This document shows positions 50,194-60,198 of a DNA stretch of 64,000 bases, one piece after another. The stretch is taken from contig JASJCQ010000012.1 of assembly GCA_030065915.1 (NCBI GenBank), forward strand, positions 1-64,000, written 5' to 3'. The translations under genes and the position numbers were made by a program. This stretch comes from Woeseiaceae bacterium (lineage in GTDB: Bacteria; Pseudomonadota; Gammaproteobacteria; Steroidobacterales; Woeseiaceae). Each line of letters opens with the position of its first letter. The stretch's first letter is position 1. Below the pieces are notes generated by a model that saw nothing but the letters and a program-made list of their open reading frames with translations, made no database searches and had not been told where the DNA came from.

Positions 50194-51717
50194 ATGTCTG
50201 CAGAATCTGAAATCGTGCTCGAGACGCCTGCGGCCGGGGCGGCACAGACCGCTCTGCCCGAGCGCAACCTGCCGTTCTCCTTCGCCAAGCGGCATGGCGT
50301 GCTGATCCGCTCCTTTGAAGAGGACGCGGCGGATGCCGTGTATCGGACCGGCACATCGCCCTTGAGCCTCGCTGAAGTCCGCCGCTTTGCAGGCGTCCCG
50401 GTCAAGTTTGAACGGGTCTCCGACGAGCTTTTCGACAGCATCCTGCAAGCCTCGTACGAACAGGGCAGCCAGCAGGCGATGCAGATGGTCGATGGCCTGG
50501 ACGACGAGATCAATCTCGACAAAGTCGCCCAGGAACTGAACGAACCGTCAGACCTGCTCGAAAGCGACGACGACGCACCGATCATCCGCTTCATCAATGC
50601 CGTGTTGACGGAGGCCGTCAAGGACAACGCGTCAGACGTGCACATCGAGCCGTACGAGAATCGCCTGGGTGTACGTTTTCGCGTCGACGGCGTGCTGAAG
50701 GAAGTCCTTCAGACGAACCGGGCTCTCGCGCCGCTGGTGGTCTCTCGTATCAAGGTCATGTCCAAGCTCGACATCGCCGAGAAGCGCCTGCCGCAGGACG
50801 GTCGCATCTCGTTGAAGATCGCGGGGCGCGCCGTAGACGTGCGCGTGTCCACACTGCCCTCCGGACACGGTGAACGCGTCGTCCTGCGACTGCTCGACAA
50901 ACAGGCGGGCCGACTCAACCTGTTGTCCCTCGGCATGGCCGAAACCGCGCAGAAGCGGATGGATGACATCATCCACAAGCCCCACGGGATCATCCTCGTG
51001 ACCGGACCCACCGGCTCCGGCAAGACGACGACGTTGTATGCCGCGCTCGAGCGGATCAACGACAACAGCCGCAACATCATGACGGTCGAAGACCCGATCG
51101 AGTACTTCATCGACGGCATCGGACAGACCCAGGTCAATACCAAGGTCGAGATGACTTTCGCGCGCGGCCTTCGCGCGATCCTCAGACAAGACCCGGACGT
51201 CGTCATGGTTGGTGAGATTCGCGATCTGGAAACTGCGGAGATCGCCGTGCAGGCGAGTCTGACCGGTCACCTCGTACTGTCGACGCTGCATACGAATACG
51301 GCCGCCGGTGCCGTGACGCGCCTCAGGGACATGGGCGTCGAGCCCTTCCTGCTATCGTCATCGCTGATCGGCGTGCTCGCGCAACGCCTGGTCCGCGTGC
51401 TCGACGACAGGACGAAGGTCCCGTACAAGGCGACCGAGTATGAGTGCACCGTGCTGGGGGCCGATCCCGCCGATCCGCCGACGCTCTACAAACCCGGTCC
51501 GGGTCCAAACGACGGCTTTGTCGGTCGTACCGGCATCTACGAGCTGCTCTCGGTCGACGACAACATGCGTACGATGATTCATGACGGCGTCAGTGAGCAG
51601 GAGCTCGAGCGATATGCTCGCAAGCACTGTGTCAGCATTCGGGCGGACGGCCGGCGCAAGGTACTCGCTGGCATCACGACCCTGGAAGAAGTCCTTCGCG
51701 TTACCCGCGAGGACTAG
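50194..51717 (+). CDS. gspE: type II secretion ATPase GspE, without the tetracysteine zinc motif
   Basis: Cytoplasmic assembly ATPase, 507 residues. N-terminal N1E-type domain, then Walker [16 protein letters not shown], Asp box, Walker [21 protein letters not shown] and His box [13 protein letters not shown]. The usual CxxC...CxxC zinc-binding C-terminal insert is replaced: [13 protein letters not shown] stands where most have LCxxC, and [17 protein letters not shown] where most have GCxxC. All catalytic motifs are intact, so activity is expected. Begins 3 bp after gspD. Confidence 0.95.
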   Translation: MSAESEIVLETPAAGAAQTALPERNLPFSFAKRHGVLIRSFEEDAADAVYRTGTSPLSLAEVRRFAGVPVKFERVSDELFDSILQASYEQGSQQAMQMVDGLDDEINLDKVAQELNEPSDLLESDDDAPIIRFINAVLTEAVKDNASDVHIEPYENRLGVRFRVDGVLKEVLQTNRALAPLVVSRIKVMSKLDIAEKRLPQDGRISLKIAGRAVDVRVSTLPSGHGERVVLRLLDKQAGRLNLLSLGMAETAQKRMDDIIHKPHGIILVTGPTGSGKTTTLYAALERINDNSRNIMTVEDPIEYFIDGIGQTQVNTKVEMTFARGLRAILRQDPDVVMVGEIRDLETAEIAVQASLTGHLVLSTLHTNTAAGAVTRLRDMGVEPFLLSSSLIGVLAQRLVRVLDDRTKVPYKATEYECTVLGADPADPPTLYKPGPGPNDGFVGRTGIYELLSVDDNMRTMIHDGVSEQELERYARKHCVSIRADGRRKVLAGITTLEEVLRVTRED

Positions 51718-51735
51718 CGACAGCAGACTCAGGCA

Positions 51736-52953
51736 ATGGGTGCTTACGAATTCGTCGCGCTGGACAAGTCCGGCAAGGAATCCAAAGGCCTGATCGAGGG
51801 CGATACGCCTAAACACGTGCGCCAGTTGCTGCGCGAACGACGGTTGACGCCGTTGCAGGTCACCGAGGTTGCAAAGAAGGAAGCGAGCCGCCAGAGCGGA
51901 AGCTTCTCTCTACGTCGCGGCATGAGCGCCGGCGAGCTCGCATTGATAACCCGGCAGCTCGCGTCACTGTCGCAATCGGGACTGCCGCTGGAAGAGTCGC
52001 TGCTCGCGGTGTCTCAACAAAATGAACAGCCACGAACCAAGAGCATCCTGCTGGGCGTCCGCGCCAAGGTCATGGAAGGCCATACGCTGGCTGATGGACT
52101 GGCCGAGTTTCCGCAGGCATTTCCGGATCTCTATCGCGCTACAGTCGCTGCCGGCGAGCAGTCCGGGCACCTTGACGTTGTCCTCGAACGACTCGCGGAC
52201 TACACGGAATCTCGACACGAGCTGAAACAGCGCGTCACGAACGCGATGATCTACCCGATCGCGCTGGTCATCATGGCGGCTGCAATCATCGGTTTCATGC
52301 TGGCCACCGTCGTCCCTCGCATTGTCACGGTCTTCGAGAACACCGCGGCCGAACTGCCTGGCCTGACTCGCGGCATGATTGCCACGAGCGATTTCCTGCG
52401 TAATCAGTGGATATTGCTGATCATCGTCATCGCGGCATTGGGCTACGGCATCTGGTGGCTGCTACAGAGAGAGGGTCCGCGCCGTCGCTATCACCGTTTG
52501 CTTCTGCGTTTGCCTTTAACCAGCAAACTCACGCGCGGCATCAACACGGCGCGGTTCACCCGGACGTTCAGCATACTGGCCGGCAGTGGCGTACCGGTCC
52601 TGGAAGCGATGAAGATCTCGGCGGCCGTTGTCGAGAATCTGCCGATGCGCGAAGCCATCGTCGAGGCCAGCCTGCGCGTCCGCGAAGGCGGCTCGATCAG
52701 CCGGTCCCTCGAGACCAGTAAGCTGTTCCCACCAATGATGATTCACCTGATCGCCAGTGGCGAGGCCGGCGGAAAGCTCGAGGAGATGCTGCAGCGCTCG
52801 GCTGCCGGACAGGAACGGGAGGTCGATGGCCTGATCGCCGCCCTGCTCGGCATACTGCAACCGCTCTTGATCGTGTTAATGGGCGCGATCGTACTCACGA
52901 TCGTTCTCGCAATCCTCTTGCCCATCTTCGAGATCAACAACCTGATCCAGTAA
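51736..52953 (+). CDS. gspF: type II secretion inner-membrane platform protein GspF
   Basis: 405 residues: N-terminal MGAYEFVALDKSGKESKG, two T2SSF domains (about 70-190 and 275-395), and three membrane helices (about 172-195, 224-242, 372-396). It anchors GspE to the pseudopilus machinery. It ends the gsp run here; gspG to gspN are not in this window, so the pseudopilins and GspL/M must be elsewhere. Confidence 0.95.
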   Translation: MGAYEFVALDKSGKESKGLIEGDTPKHVRQLLRERRLTPLQVTEVAKKEASRQSGSFSLRRGMSAGELALITRQLASLSQSGLPLEESLLAVSQQNEQPRTKSILLGVRAKVMEGHTLADGLAEFPQAFPDLYRATVAAGEQSGHLDVVLERLADYTESRHELKQRVTNAMIYPIALVIMAAAIIGFMLATVVPRIVTVFENTAAELPGLTRGMIATSDFLRNQWILLIIVIAALGYGIWWLLQREGPRRRYHRLLLRLPLTSKLTRGINTARFTRTFSILAGSGVPVLEAMKISAAVVENLPMREAIVEASLRVREGGSISRSLETSKLFPPMMIHLIASGEAGGKLEEMLQRSAAGQEREVDGLIAALLGILQPLLIVLMGAIVLTIVLAILLPIFEINNLIQ

Positions 52954-53117
52954 GCGCGCCGCCAACCCGAGACGTTTCTACGACGGTTGTTCAATGCACG
53001 TGGAAATTTGCGATTTACGCAGTTGCACGAGCGTTTCTTTCGCGGTATATCGTCAAACGAGACTCAAGTTTTTTGCCTTCTGAGCGATATGCTTTTTTGT
53101 TGCAAGGGGATTCAGCA

Positions 53118-53396
53118 ATGATGGGTGAAACGGGCGACACGACTGAGGAAGTTGACGATCTCGATTCAGACCTCGAGTCTGAAGACGAAATCATGACCGA
53201 CGACGATGATGATGCGGAGGTAATGACCGCCGAGATCAACGTGGAAGCGCTGGTCGCAAAGATCGACAAACAGGACGGCAACGAGCTTGAGCGCAAGAAA
53301 GCCGTCAAACGGAAGCTCGACGAGATCGAGGAACACCGCAAGGAATTGGAGGATCTGGACTCCACCTACAACTTCAACCTCGACGACGACCTGTAG
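53118..53396 (+). CDS. small very acidic protein, possible PA3496-like
   Basis: 92 residues. The first 50 are almost all D, E, T, S and M; the second half is a charged helix (LERKKAVKRKLDEIEEHRKELEDLDS) ending NFNLDDDL. The ATG at 53118 has AAGGGGA 7 nt upstream; a longer frame from 53073 lacks a good site. The K/R-rich helix with an acidic end recalls the PA3496 family of small envelope-integrity proteins, but the resemblance is weak. Confidence 0.68.
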   Translation: MMGETGDTTEEVDDLDSDLESEDEIMTDDDDDAEVMTAEINVEALVAKIDKQDGNELERKKAVKRKLDEIEEHRKELEDLDSTYNFNLDDDL

Positions 53397-53610
53397 CCAC
53401 ACAAGCACTTCTTATCGCCCGGCGCTTCATTGAGTGACGCCGGGAACCACTCTCGTACTTCACGTGTACGCTCCGTTTTCCGGCGTCCTCCGCCTCTCTC
53501 GGAGCAGAATGAATCTCTTCTCTGCTGCGTCACGCAAGGAGCGCTAAAGACCAGACCGAACGACGCAGGTTCATTGACGGCTAGCCGCAAACGCGTTGTC
53601 ATAGCCGGCA

Positions 53611-54543
53611 ATGAAACGGCTTCTCGCTCTTGTCGGTGTCTCAGCGTTCATCGTTGTCGTCTTCCTATACTCTCGCGACCGTACGGAGTCACCGGACGCG
53701 GCGCAGGAAGGCGCGGCGACTTCGTCTGCTGCCGGTGTTCCGCCAGCCCACGTCGTCGAAACTGACGCGCCAGGAGCTGGTATGGCCACAGAAGCTGACG
53801 CCGCCGGTGCCTGCGATCTCCAGCAACTCGAGAAGCTCCAGCAATTCAATCGCACGAACATGCGGCGGCTCGAAAATTCGCGGTTGGAGCCTGAGGCCAT
53901 TGCGGCCTATCGCGGAATGGAGCTGTCCGAACTCAAAGCCATGTTCGAGCAGGGCGACTCCCTCGCAATGATCGTTTACGGCATGCACTTCCTGTTTGCT
54001 GCGATGGGCAGGAATCCGGAGCTAGCGGTTGACTACCTCTACTACCAGATGCCGATCAGAGAGATCAAACCGAATCCGAAAGGTGTACCTGGTGACGCAG
54101 ATCGATACGCCAGGGAAGCCCGCCGTGCATTCACGGAAGCGGCAATGCGCGGTCGACATGCCGCGTTCACGTTTATCGGACTGACGTACGATGCCGAAGG
54201 CAAGAATGCGGTCGATCTTTTCTGGCTCACGCAAGAGGCCTTCGACTCACTGACAGACGAACAGAAATTCAATGTTCAGCCGAGAATCGTCTACTCCCAA
54301 CTGGCTTACCGGATGGACCCCAACCTGCTCCCGGTCGGCAGTCCGAATCGGAAAATGTTCGATGAGAACTTCGCTGCGCTGGGCGACCACGGCAAGTTCA
54401 TGCAGTGGATCGAAATCAGTTTCAGAACCCAGATGAAAGCGAAGGGACTGAGCTTTCCCGAGCTGCCTGAGGTCGTATATCCAGATATCGAGCAATCGGT
54501 GATCGAGGCCTGCAAGGAACAGGGATATTCGCAATGGGATTGA
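53611..54543 (+). CDS. membrane-anchored protein of unknown function, possibly Sel1/TPR-like
   Basis: 310 residues: N-terminal helix anchor (RLLALVGVSAFIVVVFLY), an Ala/Glu-rich linker (about 25-65), and a helical domain. GDSLAMIVYGMHFLFAAMGRNPELAVDYLYY and RRAFTEAAMRGRHAAFTFIGLTYDAEG look like degenerate Sel1/TPR helix pairs, suggesting protein binding. Most of the protein should be periplasmic. No family assigned with confidence. The 214 bp upstream contains no supported gene. Confidence 0.72.
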   Translation: MKRLLALVGVSAFIVVVFLYSRDRTESPDAAQEGAATSSAAGVPPAHVVETDAPGAGMATEADAAGACDLQQLEKLQQFNRTNMRRLENSRLEPEAIAAYRGMELSELKAMFEQGDSLAMIVYGMHFLFAAMGRNPELAVDYLYYQMPIREIKPNPKGVPGDADRYAREARRAFTEAAMRGRHAAFTFIGLTYDAEGKNAVDLFWLTQEAFDSLTDEQKFNVQPRIVYSQLAYRMDPNLLPVGSPNRKMFDENFAALGDHGKFMQWIEISFRTQMKAKGLSFPELPEVVYPDIEQSVIEACKEQGYSQWD

Positions 54544-54585
54544 CTGGATCACGTGCACCAACGCGCTTGTACCGGGCCATGTCAA

Positions 54586-55221
54586 ATGGTTGACGACGCG
54601 CGGAAGTTTTTCCATGGCCTGCTGCGGGAACGTTTCGCCCCGGAGCTTCGCAAGCTGGGATTCAAAGGCAGTGGTAACCATTTCAGGCGCGTGCGTGGTG
54701 AGGTTATCAATGCGATCAACATTCAGGGCAACAAGTATGGTGGCTCCTGCGCCGTAAACCTGGGACTTCACCTGGCGTTTCTCCCCTACAACTGGAAAAG
54801 CGAGATACCCGATCCAACGAAGATCAAGGAGATCGACTGCGAGTTCCGATCGCGCCTGGCGCCAGGGAGAAGATCTGACTACTGGTGGAAGTACGATGGC
54901 CTGCTCACGTCGCCACGAAAACAAGTCGATCATCTCGTAAACACGTATCTGCGATTTGGGGAACCCATGTTCGCAAGATACGAATCTGTCGAAGACGTCG
55001 CGAAGATGATTTCGCTGGACGACGTCTCGAGGAGAAAATTTGTCGGTGCGTTTGGCAACGTGTCAGTCGTTCGCGCGGCGCTGACGATGGCGAGGATTCA
55101 CCAGCACTTGGGCAACCGGGAACTGGCGATGCTATTTGCTCAGGCCGGTATGGAGAACATAGGTCGTGCGACGTCGCTTCGGCCTGAATTCCAGACGATC
55201 CTGGAAGCCAACCAATCATGA
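54586..55221 (+). CDS. DUF4304 domain protein
   Basis: 211 residues. The opening FFHGLLRERFAPELRKLGFKGSGNHFRR and following INIQGNKYGGSCAVNLGLHLAFL are DUF4304-type. ATG at 54586 chosen because family homology starts there. Such proteins are often found near toxin-immunity loci, but nothing here supports that. Lies 42 bp after the preceding gene. Confidence 0.75.
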   Translation: MVDDARKFFHGLLRERFAPELRKLGFKGSGNHFRRVRGEVINAINIQGNKYGGSCAVNLGLHLAFLPYNWKSEIPDPTKIKEIDCEFRSRLAPGRRSDYWWKYDGLLTSPRKQVDHLVNTYLRFGEPMFARYESVEDVAKMISLDDVSRRKFVGAFGNVSVVRAALTMARIHQHLGNRELAMLFAQAGMENIGRATSLRPEFQTILEANQS

Positions 55222-55395
55222 CCCGGTAATGCGGACCAGGCCCATGCGACCTGCCCCCCCAACGTCCAGGCGGATGCGGCTATGCATTTTCGTATAGCTC
55301 GATTACTTTTTCCGACGTATAAAATGCGATCGTGCATGCCTAAGATCGCTTCCTGAACCGCCGAGTACTTCGCCACAATCAGGAGGATCATGACA

Positions 55396-56073
55396 ATGCT
55401 GCACAATCAAGCCGTAGACAGACTGACGGGGATCATGCTTATAGCGAGCGTTCTTGTAATGTTCGCTCATGTAGCCGCGGATGTGGCTCTCGGCCACGGA
55501 CGCGCCTCGGCCTTCTTCGTCCTCTTGTACGGATTTCCTGTAGGGCTGGCCGGCGCAGCGGTATACAGCACGTTTCGTCGGCAGGATCCCGCTATCGCCA
55601 TGCTCAGCGGATTTTGCCTGTCGGGTCATGGGTTGCTCGCCGTTCTAACGGGTGTGCTGCTGATGGTAGGCGTTCAGTTTCCAGCAGAGTTTGCGCTATT
55701 CGGGGCGGAGCCGGGTTCGCCCACCGGAATGGCCAGCTCACTCGAAATGACGATGGATAAAGTCGGGAAGTCGGCATATGCCTTTCTGGGGCTCGGATTG
55801 GGCCTGGTTGGTTTGTTGATTCTCGCAACCCGTGCATTGCCGCGCTGGATCGGTTGGTTCGGTCTCGCCGCAGGTACAGCGGGGTTCCTGGCTTGCCTGG
55901 CAGGCCTGGGGGATCTGTTCACCCGTAGCACTATGGAAGCCGTTGTCGGAATTGCCATACTGTCGAACCTGGTCTTTATGGCGATACTGGGTGTTCGCTT
56001 GGTCTCAAGCCAAGTGCGGGAAGCGCGTGCACCGTCAGGCGATCACGACCGCGCTCTCTTGCAGGTAAGGTAG
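55396..56073 (+). CDS. six-helix membrane protein, DUF4386-like
   Basis: 225 residues with six hydrophobic helices. GLGLVGLLILATRALPRWIGWFGLAAG resembles DUF4386 membrane proteins. A perfect AGGAGG (55381-55386) is 9 nt before the ATG at 55396 but only 3 nt before an in-frame ATG at 55390, so 55396 is the likelier start. Function unknown. Confidence 0.7.
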   Translation: MLHNQAVDRLTGIMLIASVLVMFAHVAADVALGHGRASAFFVLLYGFPVGLAGAAVYSTFRRQDPAIAMLSGFCLSGHGLLAVLTGVLLMVGVQFPAEFALFGAEPGSPTGMASSLEMTMDKVGKSAYAFLGLGLGLVGLLILATRALPRWIGWFGLAAGTAGFLACLAGLGDLFTRSTMEAVVGIAILSNLVFMAILGVRLVSSQVREARAPSGDHDRALLQVR

Positions 56074-56220
56074 CGGTTCTCGATGGGGTCTCAGGGCGAT
56101 ATCGGGGTACACTTCATGCAGATCGGCGTCCGCTGCTGTCAACACGTCATTCCGGTGGCAGAATTATCGTTGTGTCCGATAGCCTCTGGTAGCCGGCACT
56201 TGACGCTGTTCTTCTCTGAT

Positions 56221-56925
56221 TCACGACGCGCCGAGCGGCTTCTTCCAGGCCTCCATCGCCCGTTTCTTCGCGTCTGCCTCGATCAGGTCACCGTGGGCAA
56301 TGATGATTCTGTCGAAGTCCCAGTCCAGGATTCGTTGCAGCGACTTTCGGGCCGCGTCTTTGTCTTTCCAGCCCATTTGGTATTCCGGCGCCGGTTTTGG
56401 GTTGTCCCACATGTGAAAGACCACCTTCCACCATAGCTTCAGTATCCAGTTCACGTTCGGCGTCTGGTCAGTGAAGTTCTCGATAAGATCGGTCAACAGA
56501 AGTGTCTTGCTCGCCTTGTGGTAGAAAGCCACCTCCCAGATCAGCTTGTTTCCACGCACCAGGACCTGGTCGAGAACGTCGGACCAGGCCACCGGAGGCT
56601 GGTCCGACAAGAACCAATCGAAATCCAGCTCACGACGCTTTCTTTCGACGCCAGGGCATATGTAGGTCTCGGCATCCGGAAATGCTGATTGGGCAGAGCT
56701 GACGTACAGATGGTGATATGTGCCGGGGGCAACGATGTAAGCAACGTCGCCAAGTGCCAGGATGGCCTCCTTCGTCTCGGCGTCGATCTCGCAAGGTGAA
56801 TGGATCATGAGCGCCGTATCGGAGATCTTGAGCACCGTCATTCGCGCATTGAAATCACAACCTGCGAAGTGAATGGGGTACTCCTGTATCCACACCTGGC
56901 CGGGCAGGTATTCGCTTAATGACAC
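56221..56925 (-). CDS. DUF4336 protein (metallo-beta-lactamase-like fold)
   Basis: 234 residues with the DUF4336 run: IVAPGTYHHLYVSSAQSAFPDAE, then EVAFYHKASKTLLLTDLIEN and DFDRIIIAHGDLI. The HHLY and AHGD positions correspond to metal ligands of the beta-lactamase fold in related families. Substrate unknown. GTG start at 56925 with AGGAG upstream. Confidence 0.82.
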   Translation of the reverse strand: MSLSEYLPGQVWIQEYPIHFAGCDFNARMTVLKISDTALMIHSPCEIDAETKEAILALGDVAYIVAPGTYHHLYVSSAQSAFPDAETYICPGVERKRRELDFDWFLSDQPPVAWSDVLDQVLVRGNKLIWEVAFYHKASKTLLLTDLIENFTDQTPNVNWILKLWWKVVFHMWDNPKPAPEYQMGWKDKDAARKSLQRILDWDFDRIIIAHGDLIEADAKKRAMEAWKKPLGAS

Positions 56926-57087
56926 GTTTGCACGCTCCTGTCATGAATGTTGGCTTCCGGGTGCTATTCCTTCTTGCCGCAAGCACGTACACACGTCAAT
57001 TCGTAGAATCGCGTAACCCCAGGATGCCCTTGCGGGACTATTGAGCCAAGTCGGCCTTGCCGAACGGTCATTCTGAGAAGCCGGTTG

Positions 57088-60000
57088 TTAATGAAAATCC
57101 CGTGATCGAGTCTGCAGCTGGCCCAGCATGTCAGTGTGATCGATCAACCGTTTCGCGATCACGTGCACGACCTTCCCCTCGCGCTGTAATTCTCCCTCGA
57201 TGCCAAGCAGTCGAGCATTGAGTAACGGTTTGCGAAACTCCTCCGCGATCCGTTTCCAGACGATCAGGTTGATGTGTCCCGTCTCATCTTCGATCGTCAC
57301 GAAAGTAACGCCGCTGGCCGTTCCGGGGCGCTGCTTGGTCACGACGATGCCTGCAACGTTCAGCGCCTGACCCGATTCGACTCGCTCCATGCCCGTCGCG
57401 GTGTGGTAACCGTAACGATCCAGGCGCGAACGCAGAAGGTGCAGCGGATGTCTGCCCAGCGTCAACCCCAGGCTCTGGTAGTCAGACACGATCGACTGGC
57501 CTTCTGACGGCTTCCTCAACAGTGGTACGGCCTCTCGTGGCTGCTCGGAACCGAACAACGGCGTCGGCTCCTCGACGCCTGCGATCGCCCAGCGCGCACG
57601 GTGTCGGTGACCGGCCAGCTCTTCCAATGCGCCGGCCGTCGCCAGCGCTGACAGGTCACGCTTGTTCAGGCCGGTGCGTTCAACCAGATCCTGTACGCTG
57701 CTGAAGGCATGCTCCTGACGCAGAGTCTCCAGAGTTTGCCCGGCCTCCTCTGACAGGCCTTTGACCATTCGGAAGCCCAGTCTGAGCGCCGCGTTGCCCT
57801 GCTCGTCCTTGTCCAGTGAACAATCCCAGTCGCTCGCGTTGACGTCGACGCCGCGCACCTCGACACCGTGCCTGCGGAGATCCTGCGTCAGCTGCGACGC
57901 CGAGTAGAAACCCATTGGCTGGCTGTTCAATAGCGCGGCGGTGAAAGCGGCCGGACGATGACATTTCAGCCAGCAGGACACGTACACGAGCAGCGCGAAG
58001 CTCGCTGAATGAGACTCCGGAAAACCGTATTCACCGAAACCCTTGATCTGCCGGAAGATCTGCTGGGCAAACTCCTCGCTGTAACCGCGCCGGCGCATAC
58101 CGTCGATCAGTTTGTCCTCGAACGGACCCAACCCACCTCTGCGCTTCCACGCCGCCATCGCACGACGCAGCTGGTCTGCCTCGCCCGGCGTGAAACCCGC
58201 GGCCACGATGGCCAGCGCCATGACCTGCTCCTGGAAGATCGGCACGCCCAGCGTGCGCTGCAGCACGTGGCGCACCTCCTCGCTCGGATAATCGACAGCC
58301 TCCTCGCCGTTTCTTCGCCGCAGGTAGGGATGCACCATGTCGCCCTGGATTGGTCCCGGCCGGATGATGGCCACCTCGACGACGAGATCGTAAAAGCAGC
58401 GCGGCTTCAGGCGCGGCAACATGGACATCTGCGCACGTGACTCGATCTGGAACACGCCCATCGTGTCGCCCTCGCAGATCATGTCGTAGACGATCGGGTC
58501 CTCGGCGGGCACCGTCGCCAGCGTGTAGTGCTCACCGTAAAAATCGCGGATCAGGTCGAACGAGCGGCGGATCGCGCTCAGCATACCGAGGCCGAGCACA
58601 TCGACCTTGAGCAGGCCTAAGTCTTCGAGATCGTTCTTCTCCCACTGGATGACCGTGCGATCCGGCATCGACGCATTCTCAATCGGCACCAGTTCCGACA
58701 TGGGCCCGTTGGAAATGACGAAGCCCCCGACGTGCTGCGACAGGTGGCGCGGGAAGCCCATGATTTCGTGAACGAGATACATCAGGCGTTTGACGATCGG
58801 GCTATCCGGGTCCAGTCCCGCCTCGAGCACGCGACTGCGGTCGACGATCTCGCCGTCCCACCACTTCATTGAACCGGCCATGCGACTTACCTGCAGATCA
58901 CTTAGGCCCAGCGCCTTGCCGACGTCACGCAGCGCGCTCTTGGGCCGGTACGTGATCACGGTCGCCGCGATGGCCGCCCGCTCACGGCCGTACTTCTCGT
59001 AGATGTACTGGATGACCTCCTCGCGACGCTGGTGCTCGAAGTCGACGTCGATATCCGGCGGCTCGTTCCTCTCCTTCGAGATGAACCGCTCGACCAGCGT
59101 CTGCATGCGTTCCGGATCGACCTCGGTGATGCCTAGGCAGAAACACACGGCAGAGTTTGCCGCCGAACCGCGCCCCTGGCACAGGATGTCCCTGGCACGT
59201 GCGTAGGCGACGATGTCGTAGACGGTCAGGAAGTACGGCTCATAACGAAGCTCGGCAATCAGTTCGAGTTCATGCTCGACCAGGTCGACAACACGCTCCG
59301 GCACGCCATCCGGCCAGCGCCGTCGCATACCCTCCTCGGTCAGCCGGCGCAGGTAACTCGCCGGCGTCAGCCCGTCGGGTACGATCTCGTCCGGGTACTC
59401 GTAACAGATCTCGTCGAGCGAGAAGCTGGTCATGTCGGCGATGCGCACCGATTCCTCGAGCAGGTGGCCCGGGTAAACACGCTCAAGGATGTCCGGCCGT
59501 CGCAGATGACGTTCGCCGTTCGGATACAGCAGGAACCCGGCCTGCTCCAGCGTGACCCCTTCACGAATCGCCGTCAGCGTGTCCTGGACGACGCGACGCG
59601 AGCGCTTGTGCATGTGCGCATCGCCACAAGCCACGAGCGGCAGGCGCAGCCGCCGGCCCAGCGCTTTTAGCGTCTCGAGTTTTCGCTGCTGTCTGCCATC
59701 GGCCAGCAACTCAACGGCGATCCACAGACGCTCACGGAAGGTCTCGCGCACCCAGTGATCTTCGACGTCGAGGTTGCAGCTCTCATCCGGGACCCACAAC
59801 ACGAGGCAATCGGGTAAGCCGCTCTCGAATGCCTGTCGCGTCAGCCGGTAATCGCCCTTTTCCGCGGCACGCCGAGCGTCGGTGATCAGCTGGCAAAGGG
59901 AAGCATAGCCGTTACGGTTCTGCACGAGGACAACGAGCTTGCGGCCGCTTCGCAGGCGAAACTCGGAACCGATGATCAGTTTCTTTAAGCCGCACTCCTT

Positions 60001-60192
60001 GGCCGCCATGTGCGCACGAACGACGCCGGACACCGAGCACTCATCCGTGATCGCAAGCGCCTCGTAACCCAGCGACGCGGCCGTCTCAACCATCTCTTCC
60101 GGATGAGAGGCGCCGCGCAGGAACGTGAAGTTACTTAAGCTGTGCAGCTCGGCGTAACGAACTGGGTGTGCGTTCGTGGATCTCGACAACAC
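57088..60192 (-). CDS. dnaE2: error-prone DNA polymerase DnaE2
   Basis: C-family polymerase for SOS mutagenesis, 1034 residues. N-terminal PHP domain (YAELHSLSNFTFLRGASHPEEM), then the palm catalytic Asp pair in PPDIDVDFEH, fingers, and C-terminal OB region with VAGIVVTKQRPGTASGVTFVTIEDETG. The length and sequence fit DnaE2 rather than replicative DnaE1 (about 1160). GTG start at 60192, 6 bp after imuB. Last gene of the SOS operon lexA-imuA-imuB-dnaE2. Confidence 0.96.
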   Translation of the reverse strand: MLSRSTNAHPVRYAELHSLSNFTFLRGASHPEEMVETAASLGYEALAITDECSVSGVVRAHMAAKECGLKKLIIGSEFRLRSGRKLVVLVQNRNGYASLCQLITDARRAAEKGDYRLTRQAFESGLPDCLVLWVPDESCNLDVEDHWVRETFRERLWIAVELLADGRQQRKLETLKALGRRLRLPLVACGDAHMHKRSRRVVQDTLTAIREGVTLEQAGFLLYPNGERHLRRPDILERVYPGHLLEESVRIADMTSFSLDEICYEYPDEIVPDGLTPASYLRRLTEEGMRRRWPDGVPERVVDLVEHELELIAELRYEPYFLTVYDIVAYARARDILCQGRGSAANSAVCFCLGITEVDPERMQTLVERFISKERNEPPDIDVDFEHQRREEVIQYIYEKYGRERAAIAATVITYRPKSALRDVGKALGLSDLQVSRMAGSMKWWDGEIVDRSRVLEAGLDPDSPIVKRLMYLVHEIMGFPRHLSQHVGGFVISNGPMSELVPIENASMPDRTVIQWEKNDLEDLGLLKVDVLGLGMLSAIRRSFDLIRDFYGEHYTLATVPAEDPIVYDMICEGDTMGVFQIESRAQMSMLPRLKPRCFYDLVVEVAIIRPGPIQGDMVHPYLRRRNGEEAVDYPSEEVRHVLQRTLGVPIFQEQVMALAIVAAGFTPGEADQLRRAMAAWKRRGGLGPFEDKLIDGMRRRGYSEEFAQQIFRQIKGFGEYGFPESHSASFALLVYVSCWLKCHRPAAFTAALLNSQPMGFYSASQLTQDLRRHGVEVRGVDVNASDWDCSLDKDEQGNAALRLGFRMVKGLSEEAGQTLETLRQEHAFSSVQDLVERTGLNKRDLSALATAGALEELAGHRHRARWAIAGVEEPTPLFGSEQPREAVPLLRKPSEGQSIVSDYQSLGLTLGRHPLHLLRSRLDRYGYHTATGMERVESGQALNVAGIVVTKQRPGTASGVTFVTIEDETGHINLIVWKRIAEEFRKPLLNARLLGIEGELQREGKVVHVIAKRLIDHTDMLGQLQTRSRDFH

Positions 60193-60198
60193 GGGGTC

